Source: Candidatus Levybacteria bacterium RIFCSPLOWO2_12_FULL_37_14 (GTDB lineage Bacteria; Patescibacteriota; Microgenomatia; Levybacterales; UBA12049). From it: a DNA stretch of 33,050 bases. The notes under the pieces are model-generated. The model was not told the origin of the DNA and searched no databases. It was given only the letters and a program-made list of their open reading frames with translations. Made by a program: the position numbers and the translations under genes. Of this stretch, positions 8,875 through 17,774 are shown in pieces; position 1 is the stretch's first letter, and every line of letters starts with the position of its first letter. The stretch is taken from the NCBI GenBank assembly GCA_001782645.1, contig MFPH01000034.1, positions 1 to 33,050 of the forward strand, read 5' to 3'.

Positions 8875-10092
8875 ATGGGATATACAAAAGAAGCAATTAA
8901 AGGGGTTTCCTGGCTTGGGGCGTTTAGACTGTTTGCTCGTGTACTTTCCTTTTTGCGGACAATAATAGTTGCCCGCATTCTCTCTCCGGCACAATTTGGC
9001 GTTTATGGAATTGCCGCTCTTGCTCTGTCGCTTATTGAAATATTGACGGAAACAGGTATAAATGTTTTCTTAGTCCAAAACAAAGATAATATTGGAAAAT
9101 ATATTAGTACAGCCTGGGTTGTTTCAATTATTCGGGGAATTCTAATCTCTTTTTTAATTTTTTCTTCTTCGTTTTTTGTAGCGGAATTTTTTAAAAATCC
9201 GGATACCTTAGCGCTTTTAATGCTGGTCAGCGTTGTTCCGCTTATAAGAGGTTTTATTAATCCGTCTGTTGCTAAATTTCAAAAGGGTTTACAGTTTCAT
9301 AAAGAGTTCTATTATAGATCCGGGATTTTTTTAATTGAAACAATTGCAGCTATTGTATTAATTGTGGTGATGAAAAATCCAATTGCTTTAATTTACAGTC
9401 TTATTGCGGGTGCAATTTTTGAGGTGATCATATCTTTGTTTCTTATTAAGCCCATGCCAATTATTGAATTTAATAAAAAGATTTTTAAGAAAATTATTTC
9501 TCGAGGAAAATGGATTACGGGTGCGGGAATTTTTAGTTATTTATTCCAAAACGCTGATAATGCTGTTGTTGGAAAGATGCTTGGAACAGGGGCTCTTGGA
9601 ATTTACGATATGGCATACAGCATCTCAACGCTTCCTTTAAATGAAATATCGGATATTGTTGCAAGAGTTACTTTTCCCGTATATGTAAAAATGTCTGATG
9701 ACAAAAAAAGATTAAGAAGAGCCTATGTTAGAACAATTCTTTTGACCGTAGGGATGGTATCTCCCATATTATTATTGTTTTTATTATTTCCTGAACAATT
9801 AATCTTATTATTTCTTGGAGAGAATTGGATTCAGGCAGCAGATGTTTTAAGAGTTTTAGCAATTTTCGCAATGTTTAGCGTATTGGGCAGTCCATCTGGC
9901 GCTGTGTTCTATGCGGTAAAAAAACAAAAATACCTTACCGTAATCTCAATTATCAGTTTTGCCGTAATGATTATTTCAATATTTCCGCTTATTAATAAAT
10001 TTGGAATTATCGGTGCGGGAATAGCTGAAATACTAGGGTCTTTAGCAGCCCTCCCTTTTATGTTTTTTTATTTAATTAAGATTTTGAGGTAA
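8875..10092 (+). CDS. Polysaccharide flippase, MOP/Wzx family
   Basis: This 405-residue protein is made mostly of hydrophobic helices. The N-terminus (KGVSWLGAFRLFARVLSFLR, then VARILSPAQFGVYG) is typical of the Wzx/RfbX polysaccharide-exporter branch of the MOP superfamily. Internal repeats of the fold are visible, for example DNAVVGKMLGTGALGIYDMAYS near 225-245. It would flip polyprenyl-diphosphate-linked glycan from the inner to the outer face of the membrane. Members are often 420-480 residues, so this is a short version that may lack one or two C-terminal helices. The AT-rich gap before it holds a -10 box, so it probably starts a new transcription unit. The next gene follows after 4 nt. 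Confidence 0.85.
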   Translation: MGYTKEAIKGVSWLGAFRLFARVLSFLRTIIVARILSPAQFGVYGIAALALSLIEILTETGINVFLVQNKDNIGKYISTAWVVSIIRGILISFLIFSSSFFVAEFFKNPDTLALLMLVSVVPLIRGFINPSVAKFQKGLQFHKEFYYRSGIFLIETIAAIVLIVVMKNPIALIYSLIAGAIFEVIISLFLIKPMPIIEFNKKIFKKIISRGKWITGAGIFSYLFQNADNAVVGKMLGTGALGIYDMAYSISTLPLNEISDIVARVTFPVYVKMSDDKKRLRRAYVRTILLTVGMVSPILLLFLLFPEQLILLFLGENWIQAADVLRVLAIFAMFSVLGSPSGAVFYAVKKQKYLTVISIISFAVMIISIFPLINKFGIIGAGIAEILGSLAALPFMFFYLIKILR

Positions 10093-10096
10093 ATAA

Positions 10097-11008
10097 ATGA
10101 AAAAAAATCCTAAAGAAAGCAAAAAATATCCTCTTGTTACCGTTATTACTCCAACCTACAATCGTGGCTCATTTTTGGAAGAAACAATACTGAGCATATT
10201 GAATCAAGATTATACGAATATCGAATATATAGTCTTGGATGGCGAATCCACTGATAACACACGGGATGTAGTCGAAAAATTTAAAGGAAAAATTATTTGG
10301 GATTCGCATAAAAATATGGGTGAGCAGTGGGCGGTAAACAAAGGTTTCTCGATGGCGCATGGAGAAATCATTGGGGTTGTAAATTCAGATGATCCTTTAC
10401 TGCCCGGAGCTATTTCGGAAATAGTTAGAGCTATGAGAAATAACCCCAAGGCAATTGGAGTTTATCCTGATTGGATTAGAACAGATGGTAACGGAAAAGA
10501 AATAGAAAGGGTTATTCTACCGGATTATAATTATGAATACATGCTGCGAGAACATTGTCTTATCCCCGGCCCTGCAACTTTCTATAGGAAAGTTATTATA
10601 GATAAACTTAAAGGAAGAGATAGGCAATTTAAATACGTGAGCGATTTTGATTTTGTCTTAAGGGCGGGTTTGATCGGCGATTTCGTAAGAATTCCAAAAT
10701 TTTTAGCAACATTCCGTGTGCACCCGAACGCCGCAACTGCATCTAAGAAAGGTTTAGCAATGGCAATGGAACATCTTAGGTTGTTAAACAAATTTTTCTC
10801 TCTTCCCAATCTACCCTCTCATATTAAAAAAATTAAGCACGAGGCTTATGTGAAAGCTTGTGAGGCTGCAAGGATTTGTAGCGGAAATAAATTAAGGACT
10901 AAAATCATCATTTCCCTTATTTCTTTATATTATTCTCCATTACCTTATTTAAAGTTATTTATTAAACATAGATTAAGAAGACTACTTAAACTGCTGAAGA
11001 AAGATTGA
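10097..11008 (+). CDS. Family 2 glycosyltransferase
   Basis: This 303-residue protein has a standard GT2 GT-A domain. The nucleotide-binding start is VTVITPTYNRGSFLEETILS at 14-33, followed by LDGESTDNT at 47-55 and the DxD-type metal site NSDDP at 96-100. HNMG/GEQWAVNKG-like sequence near 71-83 matches the usual donor loop, and FRVHPNAAT near residue 210 matches the C-terminal acceptor side of this subgroup. No long membrane helices are evident, so it probably acts at the cytoplasmic face. It follows the flippase by 4 nt and is likely co-transcribed with it. The donor and acceptor are unknown. Confidence 0.85.
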   Translation: MKKNPKESKKYPLVTVITPTYNRGSFLEETILSILNQDYTNIEYIVLDGESTDNTRDVVEKFKGKIIWDSHKNMGEQWAVNKGFSMAHGEIIGVVNSDDPLLPGAISEIVRAMRNNPKAIGVYPDWIRTDGNGKEIERVILPDYNYEYMLREHCLIPGPATFYRKVIIDKLKGRDRQFKYVSDFDFVLRAGLIGDFVRIPKFLATFRVHPNAATASKKGLAMAMEHLRLLNKFFSLPNLPSHIKKIKHEAYVKACEAARICSGNKLRTKIIISLISLYYSPLPYLKLFIKHRLRRLLKLLKKD

Positions 11009-11034
11009 CTGTCTGAAATCCACGTTTTTTGCGT

Positions 11035-11040
11035 TATAAT
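11035..11040 (+). promoter_or_regulatory. -10 box close to the start of the GT4 gene
   Basis: A perfect TATAAT ends 10 nt before the ATG at 11051, so a transcript from it would have a leader of only about 3-5 nt. A TTGACT lies at 11005-11010, but the spacing of 24 nt is too long for a standard -35. The match at the usual 17-nt spacing is poor. Confidence 0.5.
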
Positions 11041-11050
11041 ACTAAGGAAT

Positions 11051-12151
11051 ATGAGGATTGCTATTTTTCATGAGCTTGATTCTGGCGGAGCAAGAAGAGC
11101 GGTTTTTGAATTTTCAAAAAGACTTAATAAGCTTTTTGAGGTTGATTTGTATTACGTTGATGAAAAAATGGATAAAGATATTGAAAAGCATATAAATAAA
11201 GCATTTTATTATTCTTTTTATCCCAAGAAGTGGGAGGGAAATAATTGGAGAATAAGATTGTATAAAGATACAATTGAGCTTTGCAATCTTTATAGATTGC
11301 ATAGAAAAATAGCGTCGGACATTAAATCAAAAAAATATGATTATATTTTTGTACATCCTTCGAAATTTACCCAGGCTCCTTTTCTTCTTAGATTATTAAA
11401 AAGCTGTATTTATTATTGTCAGGAACCATTAAGAATAATTTATGATTCATCAATCTCTTCAAATATTAAGGATATTTCTTTTCCGAAGAATTTATATGAA
11501 TTTCTTAATCGTAGACTAAGGAAATGGATTGATTCAGAGAGTTTAAGAAACGCATCAATTATTTTGGCAAATTCAAATTATTCAAAAGAGTTGATTTATA
11601 AATCCTACGGAAGGAAAGCAGCAGTTTGCTATTTGGGGGTAGATGTAAATCTTTTTAAACCGCAAAATTTAAAGAAAACAATAGATGTTCTTTTTATAGG
11701 AAATAAAGATAACGGGTATAACCTTTTGAATAAATTGCCTGAAATCCCCGCAAATAAGATTAATATCCGCGCAATATTTAGAGAAGACGGTAAATTAAGT
11801 GTTTCCGATACGGAGTTGGTGGAAATTTATAATAAATCTAAAGTCTTAGTTGCTTTGAATCATAATGAGCCTTTTGGATTAATATCTCTGGAGGCAATGG
11901 CGTGCGGAATACCTGTTATTGCGGTTGGAGAGGGCGGTTACAACGAGTCTATCATTAATAATAAAACAGGTTTTTTAATTTCAAGAAACCCCGATCAGCT
12001 TTACGCTAAAATTAATTTGATTGTTAATAATGAAAAACTGAGAAACGAAATGGGGAAAAATGATAGGGAAAATATACTAAAAAATTGGACATGGGACAAA
12101 AGTGTAAATAGATTTTTAAAAATAATAAAATATGAAAAATACAAAGATTAA
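11051..12151 (+). CDS. GT4 family glycosyltransferase (GT-B fold)
   Basis: This 366-residue protein starts with IFHELDSGGARRAVFEFSKR, the glycine-rich N-terminal loop of GT4 enzymes. The C-terminal half carries NEPFGLISLEAMACG, with the E-x7-E pair at E273 and E281 that holds the donor sugar-nucleotide. GEGGYNESI and a helical tail ending in WTWDKSVNRF, typical of the family, follow. It probably adds one sugar residue to a lipid-linked glycan at the cytoplasmic face. Its end overlaps the next gene's start by 20 nt, so the two are translated together. The TATAAT just before it suggests its own promoter. Confidence 0.87.
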   Translation: MRIAIFHELDSGGARRAVFEFSKRLNKLFEVDLYYVDEKMDKDIEKHINKAFYYSFYPKKWEGNNWRIRLYKDTIELCNLYRLHRKIASDIKSKKYDYIFVHPSKFTQAPFLLRLLKSCIYYCQEPLRIIYDSSISSNIKDISFPKNLYEFLNRRLRKWIDSESLRNASIILANSNYSKELIYKSYGRKAAVCYLGVDVNLFKPQNLKKTIDVLFIGNKDNGYNLLNKLPEIPANKINIRAIFREDGKLSVSDTELVEIYNKSKVLVALNHNEPFGLISLEAMACGIPVIAVGEGGYNESIINNKTGFLISRNPDQLYAKINLIVNNEKLRNEMGKNDRENILKNWTWDKSVNRFLKIIKYEKYKD

Positions 12152-14351
12152 TGTTTCAATAATAATTGTTAATTATAAAGTTGAGAAGGAATTAATTAGT
12201 TGTATTAATTCAATTCTGAAATCAAAACCTAAAACAACACACGAAATAATTGTTGTTGATAATGATAAGGAAGATAAATTAAAAACGAGTTTAAAGAAAA
12301 TATTTCCTCAAGTTATATATATAAAAAGTAAAAATAATTTAGGATATGGTGGAGGAAATAATTTAGGCGCGCGTTATGCTCAGGGAAAATATTTGTTTTT
12401 TTTAAACCCCGATACGAAAGTCCTGGATGGAGCGTTGGATAATTTATATAATTTCTTTATTAATAATCATAATGTTGGAATTATCTCTCCGCTTTTTCTT
12501 GATAATAATTTAAAACCTTTTAAGTCCCAAGGATCAAAAGAATTAACTCCAAAAAATATTATATTTTGCCAGTCATTTTTAAGGAAAATATTTTCAAATA
12601 AAAATATTTACAACGAAAATGCATTAATTGACTGGGATTTAAAATCTTCGAGGAAAGTTTCTTCGGTTCCCGGCGCAGCGATGATGGTAAGTTCAAATCT
12701 TTTTAGAAGAATGGAGGGATTTGATGAAAACTTCTTTCTTTATTTTGAAGAAAACGATATCTCAAAAAGAATTAGCGGTCTTGGTTACAAATTATTTATT
12801 GTTCCATCGGCAAAGATTATCCATCTGGTTGGCAGAAGTACAAAGAATTTGAATAATATAGAAAATGTTTATTCAAAGAGCAGATATTTATATTTAAAAA
12901 AACACTATGGATTACTTAAAGCTATATTTACGCAAATGATCTTATCTATTAATAGAACATTTATATCCTTATTTTTAATTTTAGCTTTAGCTTTTTTTCT
13001 AAGGATTATCAACATAGAGAAAACGATGCCATTTATAGGTGATCAGGGATGGTTCTATCTATCAGCTAGGGATATGCTTATAAATGGCCAAATTCCGCTT
13101 GTAGGCATTGCTTCAAGCCATCCATGGCTTCACCAGGGTCCGCTATGGACATATTTGCTTGCAGGTGTTTTTTGGCTTTTTGGGTTCAATCCGCTAAACG
13201 GGGCATATTTAACAATTATATTGGGAATACTTTCGGTTTTAATGGTATGTGTTGTTGGGTCAGAGATGTTCTCTAAAAGAATAGGATTATTTTCTGCCCT
13301 TCTCTACGCAACATCTCCTCTTGTTGTTATTCATTCCCGCACTCCTTATCATACAAGTCCTATTTCTTTGTTTACGCTTCTTTTTATTTTGTCATTGTAC
13401 AGATGGATAAAAGGAAATAATATTTATTTTCCACTGTCAATTTTATTTTTAGCAATTTTATATAATTTAGAGTTAGCCACGTCTACGTTGTGGATTGTAT
13501 TATTTATTATCCTGTTGTATGGGGTATGGAAGAAAAAAGAATGGGTTCATAAATTATTTAATAAAAAAATATTAATATATTCGGCCATAGCATTCTTAAT
13601 TCCAATGCTGCCGATTTTAATTTATGACTTCAATCATGATTTTCCGCAAACCTTAGGATTTATTCTGTGGATAGGCTACAGAATCCTAAAATTTTTTGGT
13701 TTTCCCAGTATTCATGGTGAAATTGACTCAGCGAATATGAATTCAATGGTTGCCTTTTCTTTCCGTTATTACCAAAATTTAATTTTTGCTGAAAATAATA
13801 TAATTACTTTCATAATTTTAATATTAAGCTTTGGTACGCTATTTATTCATGCTTATAATTTTTTAAGAAAAAAAGCGCATGAAGTTGGGATTTCACTTTT
13901 AATATTGTGGATATTAATTTCTCTTGCAGGATATTTCGTAAATAAAACATTCTCGGAAGCATATCTTCCGATATTTTTTCCGGCCTTAATTTTTTTAGCA
14001 GCTTTTTCTTTTGACAAAATTATGAAAATAAAAGCATTTTTTATTTCAGTGGTTTTGTTGATTACGCTTATTGTAACTATGAATATCCACTTCATTGTCT
14101 TGTCGGAATATTCCGAAAGAGGATTCAGTTTTTACAATAGATTAGCGATTATTAAAGAAATTGTTAGGAGTGCTGATGGGAGAGAATATAACATTGTAGG
14201 CATTGGAGATGGCAGTCAGTTTGAAACCTTTACTATGAACTATCAATATCTTGCGTGGTGGTTAGGGAATTCTTCTTCGAAAATTCCTCAAAAATTAAAG
14301 TACATTATTCAGGAAAATAAAAGCGGTATATTCTTGATAAAAAATGAATAA
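12132..14351 (+). CDS. GT2 (rhamnosyltransferase-like) fused to GT39-like membrane domain
   Basis: Residues 1-260 are a GT2 domain of the rhamnosyltransferase-like subgroup: VSIIIVNYK at 8-16, VVDNDKED at 41-48, NNLGYGGGNNLGA at 68-80 and the metal motif NPDT at 92-95. FEENDIS at 205-211 is the acceptor-side acidic motif. From about 275 a polytopic domain begins. Its first loop contains FIGDQGWFYLSARDM (301-315) and then HPWLHQGPLWTY near 330-341, the pattern of GT39/ArnT-like polyprenyl-phosphate-sugar transferases, with D304 as the likely catalytic acid. At 739 residues it is a true fusion; there is no break between the parts. It overlaps its neighbours at both ends (20 nt upstream, 8 nt downstream). 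Confidence 0.83.
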   Translation: MKNTKINVSIIIVNYKVEKELISCINSILKSKPKTTHEIIVVDNDKEDKLKTSLKKIFPQVIYIKSKNNLGYGGGNNLGARYAQGKYLFFLNPDTKVLDGALDNLYNFFINNHNVGIISPLFLDNNLKPFKSQGSKELTPKNIIFCQSFLRKIFSNKNIYNENALIDWDLKSSRKVSSVPGAAMMVSSNLFRRMEGFDENFFLYFEENDISKRISGLGYKLFIVPSAKIIHLVGRSTKNLNNIENVYSKSRYLYLKKHYGLLKAIFTQMILSINRTFISLFLILALAFFLRIINIEKTMPFIGDQGWFYLSARDMLINGQIPLVGIASSHPWLHQGPLWTYLLAGVFWLFGFNPLNGAYLTIILGILSVLMVCVVGSEMFSKRIGLFSALLYATSPLVVIHSRTPYHTSPISLFTLLFILSLYRWIKGNNIYFPLSILFLAILYNLELATSTLWIVLFIILLYGVWKKKEWVHKLFNKKILIYSAIAFLIPMLPILIYDFNHDFPQTLGFILWIGYRILKFFGFPSIHGEIDSANMNSMVAFSFRYYQNLIFAENNIITFIILILSFGTLFIHAYNFLRKKAHEVGISLLILWILISLAGYFVNKTFSEAYLPIFFPALIFLAAFSFDKIMKIKAFFISVVLLITLIVTMNIHFIVLSEYSERGFSFYNRLAIIKEIVRSADGREYNIVGIGDGSQFETFTMNYQYLAWWLGNSSSKIPQKLKYIIQENKSGIFLIKNE

Positions 14352-15882
14352 GCGGTTAATAATTCTATTTATTTTTTTATTTTCCCTCTCATTAAGACTT
14401 TGGAATATTAATGAAATGGGAAGAACTTGGGATGAAGCAGAATACACGGAGCAGGGGTATAGGATGGTCGAGCTTCTAAAGAAAGGAGATTTTAACAATA
14501 GTTACTTTTATACAACCTATGATCATCCGCCTTTAGTAAAGTATCTTTACGGAATTGCTGCTCATTTTGATGTGGAGAAATATTTATCAAATGGAGAAGT
14601 AATTCTAAAATACGATTTAACTTATTCAAGAATTCTTTCAGCTATTTTGTTTAGTTTGGGCGTATCGATAGTCGTTCTTATTGGATGGAAAATATTTTCT
14701 CAAACTGTTGGTATTTTTTCCGGAATAATTCTTGCAATGCTGCCATTTTCACTGGGACTTTCTCAGCTCGTAACTACAGAGAGCTTGAAAATATTTATTT
14801 ATCCTTTGACAATTTATGCCTATATTTTGTTGCTTGAAAAATTTTCCTGGAAAAAGGTATTAATTTCAGGAATAATAACCGGAGTTGCATTGCAAGCAAA
14901 GCAGTCGAATTTCTTACTCATTCCAATGCTGGGCTTGATATTTTTTATTCAATATTTTAAGTTAAAAACAAAAGAAAAAATAATTTTTGCAAAAACAAGG
15001 ATTAAGGCGATTATAGCGATATCGTTAATTGGGTTATGCGTTTTTGTGCTTATTTGGCCACAGATTTTGTTTCATTTTAAGGAAGTTTATGCGATTCATA
15101 ATGATACTTGGAGTGTTAGATTTTCTCCCAAAATTTGGCAAATTACACTTTCTCCTCCTGAAATTTTCTTTGGAAGACTAATGTTAGCGCCAATTTTCTA
15201 TTATATTATCTATTTTTTTATTACAATACCTGTTCTTATCTTATTTTTATTTTTTGTGGGGGTAAGACAAGTGTTTGAAAAAAAGAGCATTTATTTATTT
15301 TCAATTTTACTTTGGTTTCTCTTACCGTTTAGTCTTTCAATATATTCTTGGAGACAGCATGGCTTAAGATATATTATTGAAATTTATCCTGCACTGGCGA
15401 TAATTTCAGCGATAGGATTTGAAACTTTAACTAAAAAGCTTGCTAGAGGTCAACTTTATAGATTTTTATTGTTTTTGCCAATTGTTGCATATCTATTTAT
15501 TTCCCTTTGGTTTATAAAGCCTTATTATCTTGATTACTTCAATGAATTGGTCGGAGGAGTAAATACTGTTTATAGGTATAATTTTTTTCAAACAGGTTGG
15601 TGGGGACAAGGACTAAGGGAAGCAGGATTGTATTTGAAAAACAAAGCTGCTGTAGGTTCAAAAATAGGGCTAGCTATTTCTCCTAAGCACACTATGCCGA
15701 GGCTTGATGGCTTAGATTATTCTGATTGGTCGGTTGATAAGAAATATGATTATGTTGTAGTCAATAATTACCATATAATCCGCGACGGGTTTAGTGCGGC
15801 AGAAATAAAAAAGAATTATACGCCAATATATTTTGTAAAAGCAGATAAGGCAATCTTAGTTACAGTTTATAAATTAAAATAA
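14344..15882 (+). CDS. GT39/PMT-like polyprenyl-phosphate sugar transferase (GT-C)
   Basis: This 512-residue protein has about ten to twelve helices. After the first helix comes GRTWDEAEYTEQGYRM (26-41), with the acidic WDE of the catalytic loop. TTYDHPPLVKYLYG (57-70) is the second signature of the protein O-mannosyltransferase/ArnT group. Such enzymes move one sugar from a polyprenyl-phosphate carrier to a glycan, lipid or protein outside the membrane. A soluble C-terminal part of about 100 residues follows the last helix. Its ATG overlaps the end of the upstream fusion gene by 8 nt, and the next gene starts 3 nt after its stop. The acceptor is unknown; protein glycosylation cannot be excluded. 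Confidence 0.82.
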   Translation: MNKRLIILFIFLFSLSLRLWNINEMGRTWDEAEYTEQGYRMVELLKKGDFNNSYFYTTYDHPPLVKYLYGIAAHFDVEKYLSNGEVILKYDLTYSRILSAILFSLGVSIVVLIGWKIFSQTVGIFSGIILAMLPFSLGLSQLVTTESLKIFIYPLTIYAYILLLEKFSWKKVLISGIITGVALQAKQSNFLLIPMLGLIFFIQYFKLKTKEKIIFAKTRIKAIIAISLIGLCVFVLIWPQILFHFKEVYAIHNDTWSVRFSPKIWQITLSPPEIFFGRLMLAPIFYYIIYFFITIPVLILFLFFVGVRQVFEKKSIYLFSILLWFLLPFSLSIYSWRQHGLRYIIEIYPALAIISAIGFETLTKKLARGQLYRFLLFLPIVAYLFISLWFIKPYYLDYFNELVGGVNTVYRYNFFQTGWWGQGLREAGLYLKNKAAVGSKIGLAISPKHTMPRLDGLDYSDWSVDKKYDYVVVNNYHIIRDGFSAAEIKKNYTPIYFVKADKAILVTVYKLK

Positions 15883-15885
15883 TTC

Positions 15886-17742
15886 ATGGATTTTAGTAAT
15901 TATATTACAGTATTTAATAATGTCCCGAAGAACACGTCATATTTAATAGGTGATTTTATTGGATTTGAATTTCATATAGATAAGGTTGTGGGCATTGTCA
16001 TTAATATCTTAATCGCCCTGATTTTTATAGCAATTTACTATTTGATTGGAAGAAAGATAAGGATATTTTTATTTAAAAATATTGATTGTAAAAATTTTCA
16101 TAACTTTGTTAACGTTGCTTTAGGATATATTTTTGTAAACTCAGCATTAGCGATTCTCGGTTTACTTTCCCTGCTTTATCCTACGGTTTTGTGGTTATAT
16201 ATCATTACAATTCTTTTTATTTCAATTTATCCATACCGTACGCTAAAAAATAGTATGGTTGAATTGCGTAGTTCTGTCAGCGAAACAAAAAGAATTTTAA
16301 ATGAAAATAAATGGGTTTTCTTTGGAGTGATTTTATTCGTTTTTATTGCGTTTCTGCGTTTGATTCCTCCTGAAATTGGAGAGGATGCAATAGGATATCA
16401 CACAAGCGATCCATATTTATTCCTAAAGAATCACACAACAGTGCTTAAGCATTCCTACGTGGCAATGCCAGCTCCTCATCTTGGCGAAATGACATATACC
16501 ATATCGGAATTTATAGGATTTAAGGATTCAACAAGGTATATTCATTTTTCATTTTATTTTCTAGTAGTGTTCCTTTTGATGCTTGTTAGTCCGTATGGCG
16601 CGCTACTTTTCGTAACTGCTCCGGTTATTATTCAAATATCCTCAAAAGCAAATGTAGATTTTCAGTGGATTCTCTGCTGGTTACTCTCAATATTCCTTGT
16701 TACTCAAAGCAAACAAAGAGGAATAAAGAACATGATATTGATAGGAATATTATTCGGCGGGGTACTGGCTTCGAAATTATGGACAATTGCCTTTTCCCCT
16801 CTTTTTATCTTGTATTTATTAATTATTTATAGGAAATTAAATTTAAAGGCTAAGCTAAGAATGATATTTGCATTTTCTCTGTCTGCTTTTCTAATCAACC
16901 TTGTTTGGCTTTGGCGCTCTTTTATCATAAGCGGTAATCCTTTATATCCTGTGTTCTCAACAATCACATCTTTGGATGGAGGAAGCGGGGCGCTGGGCGC
17001 TGGTAATATTATTGGATTTAACAACCTGATGTTTCGCATGCAAAATATAAGCGTTTTAAGTCCCTTATTTTATTTTGGAATGTTTATTGTTATTCTCCAT
17101 TGGCGTTGCGCATTTAAACTTTTACGCAGGCCTAACTTATCTTTATTTTTTGTTTTTCTTGCTGCCGAATACATTTTCGTAAAATATCATTTTGGAAGGT
17201 ATCTATTGGGCTTGTATTCTTTGGCGGTACTGATTGTATCGATAGGATTAAAAGATTTAATTAAAAAATATAATGTATATAAAATTGTTTTTGTTATGAT
17301 TTATGGTATTTTATTTATTTATTATTTTACAAATACGTTATTAGTTCTTCCTTATGGTTTTGGATGGGCAGACAACAATAGGTATTTAACGAGAATTCTA
17401 TTTAGAGATAATGCAAGTTATTATGATTTTGATCATTTGTTTAGCAAGTGGATTTCAAGTAATGATAAAGTCGCGACATATGGAATATCAGGATATTACT
17501 ATGCGGACTTTGACTATATAGATATATATTATATTTTCGGAAAAAACAATAAATCGTTTGATTTACTTATGGAAAAAAACGTAACAAAATTACTCATAAA
17601 AGGAGGGGACATTTTTTGGTTTTGCGAATCATTAAGTTTGCAAAACTGTTCTTCAAACAAAGTTAAATTGCTGGTCAGTTATCCTGAGGGTATAGGAAAA
17701 TACAATCTTTACAGTATATCAGAATCTACCAGATTGCCATAA
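15886..17742 (+). CDS. Polytopic membrane protein, probable GT-C glycosyltransferase
   Basis: This 618-residue protein has three or four hydrophobic helices in the first 160 residues. The GT-C-like signature comes late: PPEIGEDAIGYHTSDPYLFL at 161-180, then APHLGEMTYTISEF, which resembles the acidic loop and the second loop of the family. The 160-residue N-terminal extension with extra helices is unlike the neighbouring GT-C proteins. A soluble tail of about 120 residues ends the protein. It starts 3 nt after the previous stop, so it belongs to the same unit as the two genes before it. The GT-C call rests on topology and loop pattern only. Confidence 0.72.
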   Translation: MDFSNYITVFNNVPKNTSYLIGDFIGFEFHIDKVVGIVINILIALIFIAIYYLIGRKIRIFLFKNIDCKNFHNFVNVALGYIFVNSALAILGLLSLLYPTVLWLYIITILFISIYPYRTLKNSMVELRSSVSETKRILNENKWVFFGVILFVFIAFLRLIPPEIGEDAIGYHTSDPYLFLKNHTTVLKHSYVAMPAPHLGEMTYTISEFIGFKDSTRYIHFSFYFLVVFLLMLVSPYGALLFVTAPVIIQISSKANVDFQWILCWLLSIFLVTQSKQRGIKNMILIGILFGGVLASKLWTIAFSPLFILYLLIIYRKLNLKAKLRMIFAFSLSAFLINLVWLWRSFIISGNPLYPVFSTITSLDGGSGALGAGNIIGFNNLMFRMQNISVLSPLFYFGMFIVILHWRCAFKLLRRPNLSLFFVFLAAEYIFVKYHFGRYLLGLYSLAVLIVSIGLKDLIKKYNVYKIVFVMIYGILFIYYFTNTLLVLPYGFGWADNNRYLTRILFRDNASYYDFDHLFSKWISSNDKVATYGISGYYYADFDYIDIYYIFGKNNKSFDLLMEKNVTKLLIKGGDIFWFCESLSLQNCSSNKVKLLVSYPEGIGKYNLYSISESTRLP

Positions 17743-17762
17743 GGTAACGATTTTTATATAAT
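17734..17762 (+). promoter_or_regulatory. Sigma-70 type promoter before the C-methyltransferase gene
   Basis: TTGCCA at 17734-17739 and TATAAT at 17757-17762 are exactly 17 nt apart, close to consensus. The -35 overlaps the last codons of the upstream gene. The -10 ends 12 nt before the ATG at 17775, so the mRNA would have a leader of about 5-7 nt. This marks a new transcription unit after the run of membrane glycosyltransferases. Confidence 0.75.
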
Positions 17763-17774
17763 AAATGAAAATTA

